This document shows, piece by piece, positions 9,341 through 17,967 of a DNA stretch of 64,000 bases. The DNA is taken from NCBI GenBank assembly GCA_965250265.1, contig CBDFNO010000014.1, positions 186,001 to 250,000 of the forward strand, read 5' to 3'. The notes below the pieces were generated by a model. It searched no databases. It had not been told where the DNA came from and worked only from the letters and a program-made list of their open reading frames with translations. A program made the position numbers and the translations under genes. The stretch's first letter is position 1. Each line of letters begins with the position of its first letter. Origin of the DNA: PRS1 sp965250265. Lineage in GTDB: Bacteria > Bacteroidota > Bacteroidia > Flavobacteriales > Flavobacteriaceae.

Positions 9341-10207
9341 TTACAATTCAGTTAATTTCCCATAAGTTTCTGGTCGTCTATCCCTATAAAATTGCCAAGT
9401 AGAACGCACTTCATCAATTAGATCTAAATCGAATTCAGCAACTAATAATTCGTCATCATCACGTGACGCTTCAGCAAAAATTTGTCCGCGTGGGTCTACA
9501 AAATATGATTGGCCGTAGAACTTTCCTAAATTCCAAGGTTTCTCTTCACCAACACGATTGATACAGCCCATAAAATAGCCATTAGCTGCTGCGTGTGCTG
9601 GTTGCTCTAATTTCCATAAATACTCACTTAATCCTGCAACTGTTGCCGAAGGATTATAAACAATTTCTGCTCCATTTAATCCTAAAACTCTTGCACCATC
9701 AGGAAAATGTCGGTCATAGCAAATATAAACACCAACTTTAGCATACTTGGTTTGAAAAACCGGATAACCTAAATTACCTGGTTTAAAAAAGAATTTCTCC
9801 CAAAAACCTGTTGTATGTGGTATATGATTTTTACGATATTTTCCTAAATATGTTCCATCTGCATCTATAACAGCAGCAGTATTGTATAAAATTCCTGCCT
9901 GTTCTTTTTCGTATATAGGAACAATGATTACCATATTATGTTTTTTGGCTAACACCTGCATTTTTTCGGTTGTTGGCCCTGGGACTGATTCGGCAGATTC
10001 ATACCATTTTCTATCCTGTCCTGGACAAAAATATGGAGTGTTAAATATCTCTTGCAAACATAAAATTTGTACTCCTTGCTTTCCTGCTTCTTCTATAAAA
10101 GGAATATGCTTATCGTACATTGCATCCATAATTTCTTTTATAGTGCCTTCGCCTTCTGTCATTGGAAGACTCATTTGTATCAATCCTGATTTTATTTTTC
10201 TGCTCAT
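9341..10207 (-). CDS. Beta-ureidopropionase (nitrilase superfamily)
   Basis: The 288-residue carbon-nitrogen hydrolase has the Glu-Lys-Cys triad at E53 (CLQEIF), K126 (KYRKNHIP) and C163 (ICYDRHFP). RKNHIP, NPSATV and NRVG also resemble eukaryotic beta-ureidopropionase rather than aliphatic nitrilases. The expected reaction is N-carbamoyl-beta-alanine to beta-alanine, CO2 and ammonia, the third step of reductive pyrimidine breakdown. N-carbamoylputrescine amidase is the main alternative, but the neighbours preT, preA and dihydropyrimidinase favour this role (PydC/PydB-type). Confidence 0.88.
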   Translation of the reverse strand: MSRKIKSGLIQMSLPMTEGEGTIKEIMDAMYDKHIPFIEEAGKQGVQILCLQEIFNTPYFCPGQDRKWYESAESVPGPTTEKMQVLAKKHNMVIIVPIYEKEQAGILYNTAAVIDADGTYLGKYRKNHIPHTTGFWEKFFFKPGNLGYPVFQTKYAKVGVYICYDRHFPDGARVLGLNGAEIVYNPSATVAGLSEYLWKLEQPAHAAANGYFMGCINRVGEEKPWNLGKFYGQSYFVDPRGQIFAEASRDDDELLVAEFDLDLIDEVRSTWQFYRDRRPETYGKLTEL

Positions 10208-10238
10208 AGTTTAGAATTATGAATTAATTAGTTTAGAG

Positions 10239-10622
10239 TTATGAGTTGTTTAAATATCGCTGTTTTGTAGTTAAAATAATACTACTCAAAATTTTAATCA
10301 ACTCTTCACAATCTTTATTTGATTTATTAAATATTTCTTGGCTTATAAAATTGCTGTCTTTTAGCAAGTTTAACCAATATTTTGTTTCTCGTGCTTCTTT
10401 TAAGGAAATGCCTAATTTAAAAACGAAATCTTTTTTGGAAATAGCGGAAATAGCTTCATTTACATTAGCTCCTATTGAAGTGCCTGAACGAAGAATTTGT
10501 TTAGACAAGATAAATTCGTTTTTATTTTTTAATTCTTTATTAACTGAAATAATCTGCAGAGCAAAAACATATGCTTTATCGGCAATTATACTTTTATTTT
10601 CTGTTTTTAACTCTACACTCAT
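10239..10622 (-). CDS. Four-helix-bundle protein (S23 / 23S rRNA intervening-sequence family)
   Basis: The 127 residues match the S23 family: an FALQII helix, SKQILRSGTSIGANVNEA, and KEARETKYWLNLL with a final LTTKQRY stretch. Members were first found in intervening sequences of 23S rRNA genes, but many are free-standing genes of unknown role. This one sits between dihydropyrimidinase and beta-ureidopropionase, where no pathway enzyme is needed. Similar AT-rich strings flank it: AGAATTATGAATTAATTAG near 10213-10231 and a related inverted string at 10618-10643. That fits a small cassette inserted into the operon. Confidence 0.85.
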   Translation of the reverse strand: MSVELKTENKSIIADKAYVFALQIISVNKELKNKNEFILSKQILRSGTSIGANVNEAISAISKKDFVFKLGISLKEARETKYWLNLLKDSNFISQEIFNKSNKDCEELIKILSSIILTTKQRYLNNS

Positions 10623-10639
10623 AATTCAATAACTCTTAA

Positions 10640-12025
10640 TTAGATAACCGTTTTTGATGTTTTACTTCTCGGAATAAATAGGCCATGACCAGCTTCCAAA
10701 TGACATTTTTCATTTTCAATCGCAACTTTACCTCTTAAGATAACTGTTTCTGTTTTTCCTATTACTTTTTGACCTTCGTATCCTGAATAGTCACAGTTCA
10801 TATGATGTGTTTCAACAGAAATAGTGTGTTCTTTATTAGGGTCAAAGATTACAATATCTGCATCACTTCCAATGGCAATAGTTCCTTTTCTTGGATACAT
10901 TCCGAAAATTTTAGCTGCATTTGTAGAACTTACTTCTACATATTTTGTCAAAGAAATTTTTCCTTTGTTGACACCTTCAGAAAATAACAATTCCATACGA
11001 TGCTCAATCGCCGGATGACCATTAGGTATTTTTGAAAAATCGTCTTTTCCCATTTTCTTCTGTTCCCACATAAATGGACAATGGTCTGTCCCAACCACTT
11101 GTATCAAGCCTTGATTAATTCCAGACCACAGAGCGTTTTGATCTTTTTTCTCCCGTAAAGGAGGACTCATAACCCATTTCGCTCCTTCAAAATCTTTTTC
11201 ATAAAGTGATGCGTCTAACATTAGATATTGTGTGCAGGTTTCTACAAAAACTTTTTGATTGCGTTGGGTTGCTTTTCTAACAGCATTTAATGCGCCCTCA
11301 CAAGTCATATGAACTATGTATCCTGGACAGTCTGTATATTCTAACATATCAGCAAAACGACCTGATGCTTCTGCTTCGGTTACTTCCGGTTGTGAGAGAT
11401 AATGGTATAAAGGTGATAAATTTCCTTGCGCCTTATTTTTAGCAATCAAAGAATCTATCATATCACCATTTGTAGCATGAACTGTTACTATTCCTCCATG
11501 TTTTTTCACAACTTTCATAAGTTGAACCATCTGTCCATCATCTATCATTAAGGCACCTTTATAAGCCATAAATGTTTTAAATGAACTGATACCTTCTTCT
11601 TCTATCATTTGTACAACTTCATTTGCGACATCATCATTAAAATCGGTTACAGCCATATGGTACGAATAATCACCAATTGCCTTTCCATTCGATTTTTGCT
11701 GCCAAGTTTTTAAAGCATTATGTAATGTGTCTCCTTGAGTTTGTAAGATAAAATCTATAACCATTGTTGTTCCTCCGTGAAGTGCAGCACGAGTCCCAGT
11801 TTCGTAATCGTCACTGGAATACGTTCCCATAAACGGCATGTCTAAATGTACATGAGGATCAATTCCACCAGGAAAAACTAACTTATTAGTAGCATCAATA
11901 ATTATATCTGCTAAATAATTCAAGCCTTTACCAATAGCAACAATTTTTTCACCGTCTATATATACATCAGCGATATAAGTTTCGGCTGCTGTAACTACTC
12001 GACCATTTTTAATTAAAATTGACAT
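10640..12025 (-). CDS. hydA: Dihydropyrimidinase
   Basis: This 461-residue amidohydrolase has H58 and H60 in the GGIDPHVHLD metal motif and the probable carboxylated K150 in SSFKTFMAYKGA, the signature of dihydropyrimidinase/hydantoinase. Further metal ligands lie in the HAT and HMT motifs. It opens dihydrouracil or dihydrothymine to N-carbamoyl-beta-alanine or its methyl analogue. Length and motifs match bona fide dihydropyrimidinases. It lies downstream of the two transporter genes and upstream of the four-helix-bundle and beta-ureidopropionase genes, all on one strand. Confidence 0.95.
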   Translation of the reverse strand: MSILIKNGRVVTAAETYIADVYIDGEKIVAIGKGLNYLADIIIDATNKLVFPGGIDPHVHLDMPFMGTYSSDDYETGTRAALHGGTTMVIDFILQTQGDTLHNALKTWQQKSNGKAIGDYSYHMAVTDFNDDVANEVVQMIEEEGISSFKTFMAYKGALMIDDGQMVQLMKVVKKHGGIVTVHATNGDMIDSLIAKNKAQGNLSPLYHYLSQPEVTEAEASGRFADMLEYTDCPGYIVHMTCEGALNAVRKATQRNQKVFVETCTQYLMLDASLYEKDFEGAKWVMSPPLREKKDQNALWSGINQGLIQVVGTDHCPFMWEQKKMGKDDFSKIPNGHPAIEHRMELLFSEGVNKGKISLTKYVEVSSTNAAKIFGMYPRKGTIAIGSDADIVIFDPNKEHTISVETHHMNCDYSGYEGQKVIGKTETVILRGKVAIENEKCHLEAGHGLFIPRSKTSKTVI

Positions 12026-12076
12026 ATTCTAACTATTAATTTTTATACTTCTCGTAATCAATAAATTTACAGGTTT

Positions 12077-13588
12077 TTAATCAATATCACTTAAATTTAA
12101 GTTACTTTTTGATTTCTTGTTGGATACCTTACTCACTATCACTCCAACAATAATAGCCAATACAAATGAAGGACCAAGGACATCTAGTTTTTCAAAGTAA
12201 ATTCCGATTGAATCTATTTTAGTGATACCAAATTTAAAAAGAGGTACTGACAAAAACCCTGTAATCATAGATGCTATTGCTCCTTTTTCATTAAACTTAT
12301 CCCAAAAAAGAGATAGGATAATTGTAGGACAAAAAGTTGCTGCAATCCCAGACCAACCAAAAATCACAAACCAGAAAATAGTTCTTTCAGGTATTGTTAT
12401 TGCTACTATCATAGCTATTATTAATGCAAAGAATGCTAATGCCAAAGTGATGATTCTTGAAGTTTTTGCAAGCTCTTTTTCTGTTTTGTTTGGTTTAAAT
12501 ATTTGCTGATAGAAATCTCTTGAAATAGCGCTTGAAGCTACAACCAAAAGTGAATCTATTGTTGACATAATTGCTGAAAGTACCGCCGCGATGTAGATAC
12601 CAATTAAGGTTAACGGCATTACACGCTCAACTAAAAGAGGCAATACATTTTGAGCTCCATTCCCTAAAATAGTTTCTGGATTAGCATCAATAGAAGTTAA
12701 TAGATATCTTCCAAAAATTCCGATAAGAACTGCGCAAGAATCGGTTAATATAGTAAAAGCTAAAGCAACCCATCTTCCTTTTTTAATTTCGGAAGCACTT
12801 TTAATAGACATAAATCTAATGAACAATTGTGGCGATCCCATAAAGCCCAAACCAATAAGTAAGAATCCTAGAATGGTAAACAGATTTATTGTGTTAAAGC
12901 CTCCATCACCCCAAATATTCAGAAAGGAAGGATCTAATTTTGTTAGCTCTTGAGTTATTGAAACATCCGAACTTATTGAAAAATAGGCTACGATTGGTAG
13001 TGTCACAAGTCCGATAAGCATAATAAGTCCTTGAAACACATCGGACCAAGCGACAGCAACAAAACCACCAGTAAATATGTATGCTAATACAATGAGGAAA
13101 CCAACAATCGCTCCTGTAAAATAATTCCATCCCAAAAACGATTCAAAAGCTGATCCTGTGGCATCAATTTGAGCACTGACATAGATTACAACAAATAACG
13201 ATAAAGCAGTTGCTGCTACGATGCGCAATGTATGTGTTGTTGATTTGAATCGACTTACTAAATAATCTGGTATAGTAATAGAATTATATTTATCGGTTAG
13301 TTTCTTAAACTTTTCAGCCATAAAAAACCATGCTATAGAAACTCCAATCACTTCTCCGAGAACAACCCAAAAAGCTGAAACTCCAACCATGGCTCCAAGT
13401 CCAGTAAGACCCAGTAATAACCAAGCAGATTCACCTGTTGCTCTAGCTGAAAAAGCGACCACCCAAAAATTTAGCTTCTTTCCTCCTACATAATAATCTT
13501 CAGTGTTTTTAATGCGCTTTGAAGCGAAATATCCAATAAGAAAAAGGATAGAAAAATAACCAAATAATATGATGTACTTTGTAATCAA
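12077..13588 (-). CDS. Sodium:solute symporter (SSS/PutP-like family)
   Basis: The 503 residues form about 13 membrane helices, with GGFVAVAWSDVFQGLIM typical of the sodium:solute symporter family that includes PutP. The protein starts MITKYIILFGYFSILFLIG and ends in a polar cytoplasmic tail. PutP itself imports proline, but family members vary widely. Placement between dihydropyrimidinase and the NCS1 permease suggests uptake of a compound of the pyrimidine pathway, such as a ureide or beta-alanine. That is inference from position only. Confidence 0.88.
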   Translation of the reverse strand: MITKYIILFGYFSILFLIGYFASKRIKNTEDYYVGGKKLNFWVVAFSARATGESAWLLLGLTGLGAMVGVSAFWVVLGEVIGVSIAWFFMAEKFKKLTDKYNSITIPDYLVSRFKSTTHTLRIVAATALSLFVVIYVSAQIDATGSAFESFLGWNYFTGAIVGFLIVLAYIFTGGFVAVAWSDVFQGLIMLIGLVTLPIVAYFSISSDVSITQELTKLDPSFLNIWGDGGFNTINLFTILGFLLIGLGFMGSPQLFIRFMSIKSASEIKKGRWVALAFTILTDSCAVLIGIFGRYLLTSIDANPETILGNGAQNVLPLLVERVMPLTLIGIYIAAVLSAIMSTIDSLLVVASSAISRDFYQQIFKPNKTEKELAKTSRIITLALAFFALIIAMIVAITIPERTIFWFVIFGWSGIAATFCPTIILSLFWDKFNEKGAIASMITGFLSVPLFKFGITKIDSIGIYFEKLDVLGPSFVLAIIVGVIVSKVSNKKSKSNLNLSDID

Positions 13589-13594
13589 ATCAAC

Positions 13595-15364
13595 TTATTT
13601 TTTATTACTGCTAAGATAATGTTGCTTCTTTATTAATTTAATAATTTTGTTTACAATCATCTGCTCAAACTGCACTATTTGCTTTCTATTTTTCATCAAT
13701 AGATAATACAAAACAAACGAAATAATAAACCCTGAAAACCATGAAACAGCATATAGTGAACTCATTGCAGGAATCCATTTTCCACCTATGGCAATAAATG
13801 CTCCTATAATAAGTGAGATTATAGCAAACCTATTAAAGCCTGAACCTCCAAATGTATAAACTCCATCTGTTTTATATAATTCTGCCAATTGAATTTCTTT
13901 TTTCCGAATAAGATAATAATCGCAAACCAGGATTGCTAAAACTGGACCTAAAACTGCACTGACATCAATTAATAGACTTTGAATTTGCTCTAATAACAAC
14001 CACGGAAATATTATGATTCCTATAATTCCTGTGATGACTCCACCAGTTCTAAAACTAATTTTCTTTGGCAATATGTTAGAAAACGCATTCGCAGGCGCAA
14101 TAACATTTGCAGCAATATTTGTACTTAAAGTTGCTATAATCATAAATATTTGAGAAATAACAACTACCCATACATTATCAAATTTTGCCAATAGTGCAAT
14201 TGGATCCCAAGGTGCATCATTAGCAATAAGGATGTCATCAAAATTAATGACAGCTGCGCAAGTCACAAAAATGCCCACAAAAGAATAGAGCATCATCGTT
14301 CCTGGTAAGCCAATAAATTGTCCTTTTACTTGAGCAGCTTGCGAAGAAGAATATCGTGTTATATCTGCAATACTCAAGGACATTGTTGCCCAAAATCCGA
14401 GCATTGCTGTTAACCAAATTAGATATTTCCATATTTTATCTCCAAAAGTGTTATTGCCACTTCTTATAATCACATTTGCAACTGAAGATGTGTCAATATC
14501 ATTTTTTAATTGGACTTGATACGTATCATTTTCTTTTATATTATCAACTGAAATATTAGTACTCGATAAGTCATTCCAGCCTAATTCATTTCCATTTAAG
14601 ATAAGTTGATATTCGGTAGCTTTTGGGTTACCTAATTTATCAGTAATTGGATTAATTTGAATGAAAGACTGATTAGATTCTTGATACATTTCGGCGACCG
14701 GCTTTTCTAATTGTTTACTTTGCTCTAAAACAATTCCGAATCCATCAGCTTTTTGTATTCCCCAACCGATTAAGACCAAACCCATAATGATTAAGATGGG
14801 TGCTGAATATTCCTCTAACCATTTGATACTTTCAGTACCTTTCCAAATAAAAAACATGTTGATAAACCAAAATATTCCAAAGCTAACAAACTGTCCGATT
14901 GATAAGCCTACTGCTGCATCATTCCCGGAAATAGCAATGAAAATGGAATAGATTGCCATGCCTCCAAGCCAGGTATTTACACCAAACCAACCACAAGCGA
15001 CAATGCCTCGTATTACTGATGGAATATGAATGCCTTTAATACCGAAAGAAGAACGACCAATAACTGGAAATGGCACACCATATTTAACACCGGCATGACC
15101 ATTAAGTACCATTGGCACTGTTATAATTAAATTGGCTACACCAATAATAATAAGTGCTTCAATCCAACTTAATCCAGTTTTTATCATGTATGAAGCCAGC
15201 AAATATGTAGGAATACAAACGGCCATACCAACCCAAATTGCAGCAAGGTTCCATTTTGTCCAAGTTCTTTTGTTTGGAGGAACTGGAGCTAAATCTTCGC
15301 TATATAATGAGGATTTGGAAACGTCTTCGTGTAATTCTACAATGTCTTTGTTCATATTATTCAT
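13595..15364 (-). CDS. NCS1-family nucleobase permease with a long inserted loop
   Basis: The 589-residue protein matches NCS1 (cytosine/uracil/allantoin permease) transporters: PPNKRTWTKWNLAAIWVGM near the start, FPVIGRSSFG at 99-108, and GFWATMSLSIADITRY. Family members are usually about 480-510 residues. The excess is a polar stretch at about 220-303, between two membrane helices. It replaces a loop of about 20 residues and contains beta-like sequence such as YQLILNGNELGW. It probably imports uracil, thymine or a related base. It overlaps the upstream DUF6090 gene by eight bases, so the two are translated from one message. Confidence 0.9.
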   Translation of the reverse strand: MNNMNKDIVELHEDVSKSSLYSEDLAPVPPNKRTWTKWNLAAIWVGMAVCIPTYLLASYMIKTGLSWIEALIIIGVANLIITVPMVLNGHAGVKYGVPFPVIGRSSFGIKGIHIPSVIRGIVACGWFGVNTWLGGMAIYSIFIAISGNDAAVGLSIGQFVSFGIFWFINMFFIWKGTESIKWLEEYSAPILIIMGLVLIGWGIQKADGFGIVLEQSKQLEKPVAEMYQESNQSFIQINPITDKLGNPKATEYQLILNGNELGWNDLSSTNISVDNIKENDTYQVQLKNDIDTSSVANVIIRSGNNTFGDKIWKYLIWLTAMLGFWATMSLSIADITRYSSSQAAQVKGQFIGLPGTMMLYSFVGIFVTCAAVINFDDILIANDAPWDPIALLAKFDNVWVVVISQIFMIIATLSTNIAANVIAPANAFSNILPKKISFRTGGVITGIIGIIIFPWLLLEQIQSLLIDVSAVLGPVLAILVCDYYLIRKKEIQLAELYKTDGVYTFGGSGFNRFAIISLIIGAFIAIGGKWIPAMSSLYAVSWFSGFIISFVLYYLLMKNRKQIVQFEQMIVNKIIKLIKKQHYLSSNKK

Positions 15365-16118
15365 TTATCATTGCAATAAGTTGATCAATCTCGTTTTCGT
15401 GTAATCGCTGTTCCTTGCGATGCCATATTCTTATAGATAAAGACCTTTTAATGGCATCTATTAAAGATTTATGAGTTTTAATTTCAGTAAAATTGACAAC
15501 AATATCCTCGTATTTTATAGTTGGTTCATTATCTGGATTATATTCTGATTCATAAAAAGCTCCCATCATAAAAGGGTCAACACTCTTGAACATTTCTTCT
15601 CTCATGAAATACCAATACGTATCTTTTGCTCGTTGGGCAAATTGACCCATCCAATCGTCCTTAATGTAATATTTGGATAGCGCTACTTTTAAATCGTTAT
15701 TCTGAATGAGTTTTATGTTACCACTACCTACTAAATCTTCGTAGGTAGACCTAGATGGTTGATACAAATGAAAGTGATTATTCCAAACTAGTGACTTTAA
15801 AAACTTAATAGTATCAATAGTAATAACTTTTCCTTCAAGAACATTTAATGAGTAATATCCTTCTCTTTCAAATTTATCTAAATCTGATGACGCTTTTTCT
15901 AAAGCCATTAAGTCTGACTCCAAATCAAGTTTTAAGTTGGACAAGTATATGTCTGCAAGTTTTTGTTCTCTTTTCTGCTCGTTAAGATTATTAATTTGAA
16001 GTGCTATTAAAATCCCAATCACAACTAATAAAATTTCTCCAATTGCATATAAAATATACTTGTTGAGTTTTCCTTCTCCCAATAGCTTTTGTCTTATTCT
16101 TCTGAAAAATTTTATCAT
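15357..16118 (-). CDS. DUF6090 family membrane-anchored protein
   Basis: The 253 residues start MIKFFRRIRQKLLGEGKLNKY, followed by YILYAIGEILLVVIGILIALQINN, one membrane helix at about 20-45, and then a largely helical soluble part. This is the DUF6090 pattern common in Flavobacteriia; function unknown. It sits inside the pyrimidine operon and its 3' end overlaps the NCS1 permease start by eight bases. A second member of the family is at 25251-25958. The two share the N-terminal anchor, but their soluble parts look only weakly alike. Confidence 0.85.
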   Translation of the reverse strand: MIKFFRRIRQKLLGEGKLNKYILYAIGEILLVVIGILIALQINNLNEQKREQKLADIYLSNLKLDLESDLMALEKASSDLDKFEREGYYSLNVLEGKVITIDTIKFLKSLVWNNHFHLYQPSRSTYEDLVGSGNIKLIQNNDLKVALSKYYIKDDWMGQFAQRAKDTYWYFMREEMFKSVDPFMMGAFYESEYNPDNEPTIKYEDIVVNFTEIKTHKSLIDAIKRSLSIRIWHRKEQRLHENEIDQLIAMINE

Positions 16119-16146
16119 AAATTGATTTTCTCGTTGATTTTATAAT

Positions 16147-17478
16147 TTAATTGCAATACTTATCAGCAATTGCAATGGCCTGTGAAATTATTTTTAAACC
16201 TTCGTCAACCTCAGCTTTACTCACATTTAAAGGAGGTGCAATAAAAACATAATTCCAACGCACAAAAGTGAACATTCCTAATTCCCTGATTTTTGCAGCC
16301 ATTTTGTTAGTCACTTCCATGTCTTCAGGTCCTGCATTCCAAGGTGTGATTGGTTCTTTGGTTTTTCGGTTTTTAACGAGTTCTATACAACCTAATAATC
16401 CTGTATTTCTAAAGTCACCTATAGATTTATGTTTACGTTTTAATTTTTCAACTTCAGCTTCAATATATAATCCCATTTCGGCAGCTTTTTCAACTAAATT
16501 ATCCTCTTCAATAATTTTAAGGTTTTCTAATGCTGCAGCACACAATGTAGGATGTGCCGAATAGGTTAACCCAATAATCATAGGATTGTCATTAAAATGT
16601 TCTGCAATTTTATCAGTAACTACAACGCCTCCAAGCGGTAAATAACCAGAGGTTAATCCTTTAGCAAGACACATAATGTCAGGCGTAACCTCATGATGGT
16701 CAATCCCAAACATTTTTCCTGTTCTTCCAAAACCGCTCATAACTTCGTCATCAATCATCATTATTCCATATTTGTCACAAAGTTCACGAACTCGTTTTAA
16801 ATACATTGGCGGATACTTTATACAACCTGAAGAACCAGATTCGCCTTCAAAAAGAATGGCAGCTACATTTTCTGGGTTTTCGAATTTTATAACACGTTCT
16901 AAATGTGCAATTGCTCTATTACCACATTCTTCAATAGTTGTTGAATTCCACGGACAACGATATGCGTAAGGATTCTCAACATGCACCACATTAGGCATGG
17001 CTTGAGCATCAACCGGAAAACGTCTTGGGTCGCCTCCAGCTGTAATGGCGCCATAAGTTGCTCCATGATAAGCTCTGTAATGTGTTATGATTTTATGTCG
17101 TCCAGTATATATTCGTGCCAGTTTAATGGCATTTTCAATAGCTTCTGCACCACCAAGAGTAAAGAATGTTTTTGTTAAATTTCCCGGTGTGATTTCTGCT
17201 AACTTTTTTCCTAGTCTTCCACGTACATCTGTAGCCATTCCAGGATACACATAACTCACTTCTTTCATTTGTTTGGCAACGGCTTCGGTTATACGTTGAT
17301 TGCCATGACCAATGTTAACATTCATTAATTGAGAGGAGAAGTCGAGATACTTTTTACCATCTCTGTCATAAATGTAGGAGCCTTCGGCGTACGAGGCATT
17401 TATGGGATTTAATCCGCCTTGTTTTGCCCAAGAAAATAAAGTATAATCGAGATTGTTTTTTAAGATTTCGTCGTTCAT
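16147..17478 (-). CDS. Class III aminotransferase, probable beta-alanine aminotransferase
   Basis: This 443-residue fold-type I PLP enzyme has D243 in the MIDDEVMSGFGR motif and the Schiff-base lysine K273 in CLAKGLTSGYLP. It belongs to the omega-amino acid class III aminotransferases. In this operon it most likely converts beta-alanine plus an oxo acid to malonate semialdehyde, linking beta-ureidopropionase to MmsA. Beta-aminoisobutyrate from thymine would be a second substrate. The exact amino acceptor, pyruvate or 2-oxoglutarate, cannot be read from the sequence. Confidence 0.88.
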   Translation of the reverse strand: MNDEILKNNLDYTLFSWAKQGGLNPINASYAEGSYIYDRDGKKYLDFSSQLMNVNIGHGNQRITEAVAKQMKEVSYVYPGMATDVRGRLGKKLAEITPGNLTKTFFTLGGAEAIENAIKLARIYTGRHKIITHYRAYHGATYGAITAGGDPRRFPVDAQAMPNVVHVENPYAYRCPWNSTTIEECGNRAIAHLERVIKFENPENVAAILFEGESGSSGCIKYPPMYLKRVRELCDKYGIMMIDDEVMSGFGRTGKMFGIDHHEVTPDIMCLAKGLTSGYLPLGGVVVTDKIAEHFNDNPMIIGLTYSAHPTLCAAALENLKIIEEDNLVEKAAEMGLYIEAEVEKLKRKHKSIGDFRNTGLLGCIELVKNRKTKEPITPWNAGPEDMEVTNKMAAKIRELGMFTFVRWNYVFIAPPLNVSKAEVDEGLKIISQAIAIADKYCN

Positions 17479-17498
17479 TATTTGTAAAATTATTTTTT

Positions 17499-17957
17499 CT
17501 ATTGCTGTCCAACACTATTTATCTCAATCCAATAACCATCAGGGTCTTGAATATAAACCTGTTTAATGCCATCAGCTCGAATCGTAATTTTATTCAGATC
17601 TCCTGGCCAATCAGAATACACAATTTTCATTGCATCAAGTTTGACAATAAAAGCATCAAATTCAGTCGTTGATAACGCAAAATGAACTGCTTTATTTATT
17701 TTTACCTCATCCTTAATCACCGAAACGAGATGCAATTCTTTGCCTTCACCCAAAGAGAACCATCTAATACCATCTACTTCAGTTCTATTGGTTATTTCTT
17801 CCAGTTTAAGTGCATTTTTATAAAATTCGGCAGACTGATTAACATCTTTAACAGATAATGCTACGTGATTGAATTTAACAGAAAATGAATTCATTTCTTG
17901 ACCCATTACAAATTCTGTAAAGTGAAGAAATAGTAATAGAATAATTATTTTTTTCAT
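17499..17957 (-). CDS. Exported VOC-family (glyoxalase-like) protein
   Basis: The 152 residues begin with a signal peptide (MKKIIILLLFLHFTEFVMGQ) and then one VOC beta-alpha-beta-beta-beta unit pair. Candidate metal ligands are the His in NHVALSV, the Glu in GKELHLV, a His in VHFAL and the Glu in YWIEI. VOC proteins cover glyoxalases, dioxygenases and binding proteins. The export signal argues against a direct cytosolic role in pyrimidine breakdown, although the gene lies between mmsA and the aminotransferase. Function remains open. Confidence 0.82.
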   Translation of the reverse strand: MKKIIILLLFLHFTEFVMGQEMNSFSVKFNHVALSVKDVNQSAEFYKNALKLEEITNRTEVDGIRWFSLGEGKELHLVSVIKDEVKINKAVHFALSTTEFDAFIVKLDAMKIVYSDWPGDLNKITIRADGIKQVYIQDPDGYWIEINSVGQQ

Positions 17958-17967
17958 TTTATTTATT

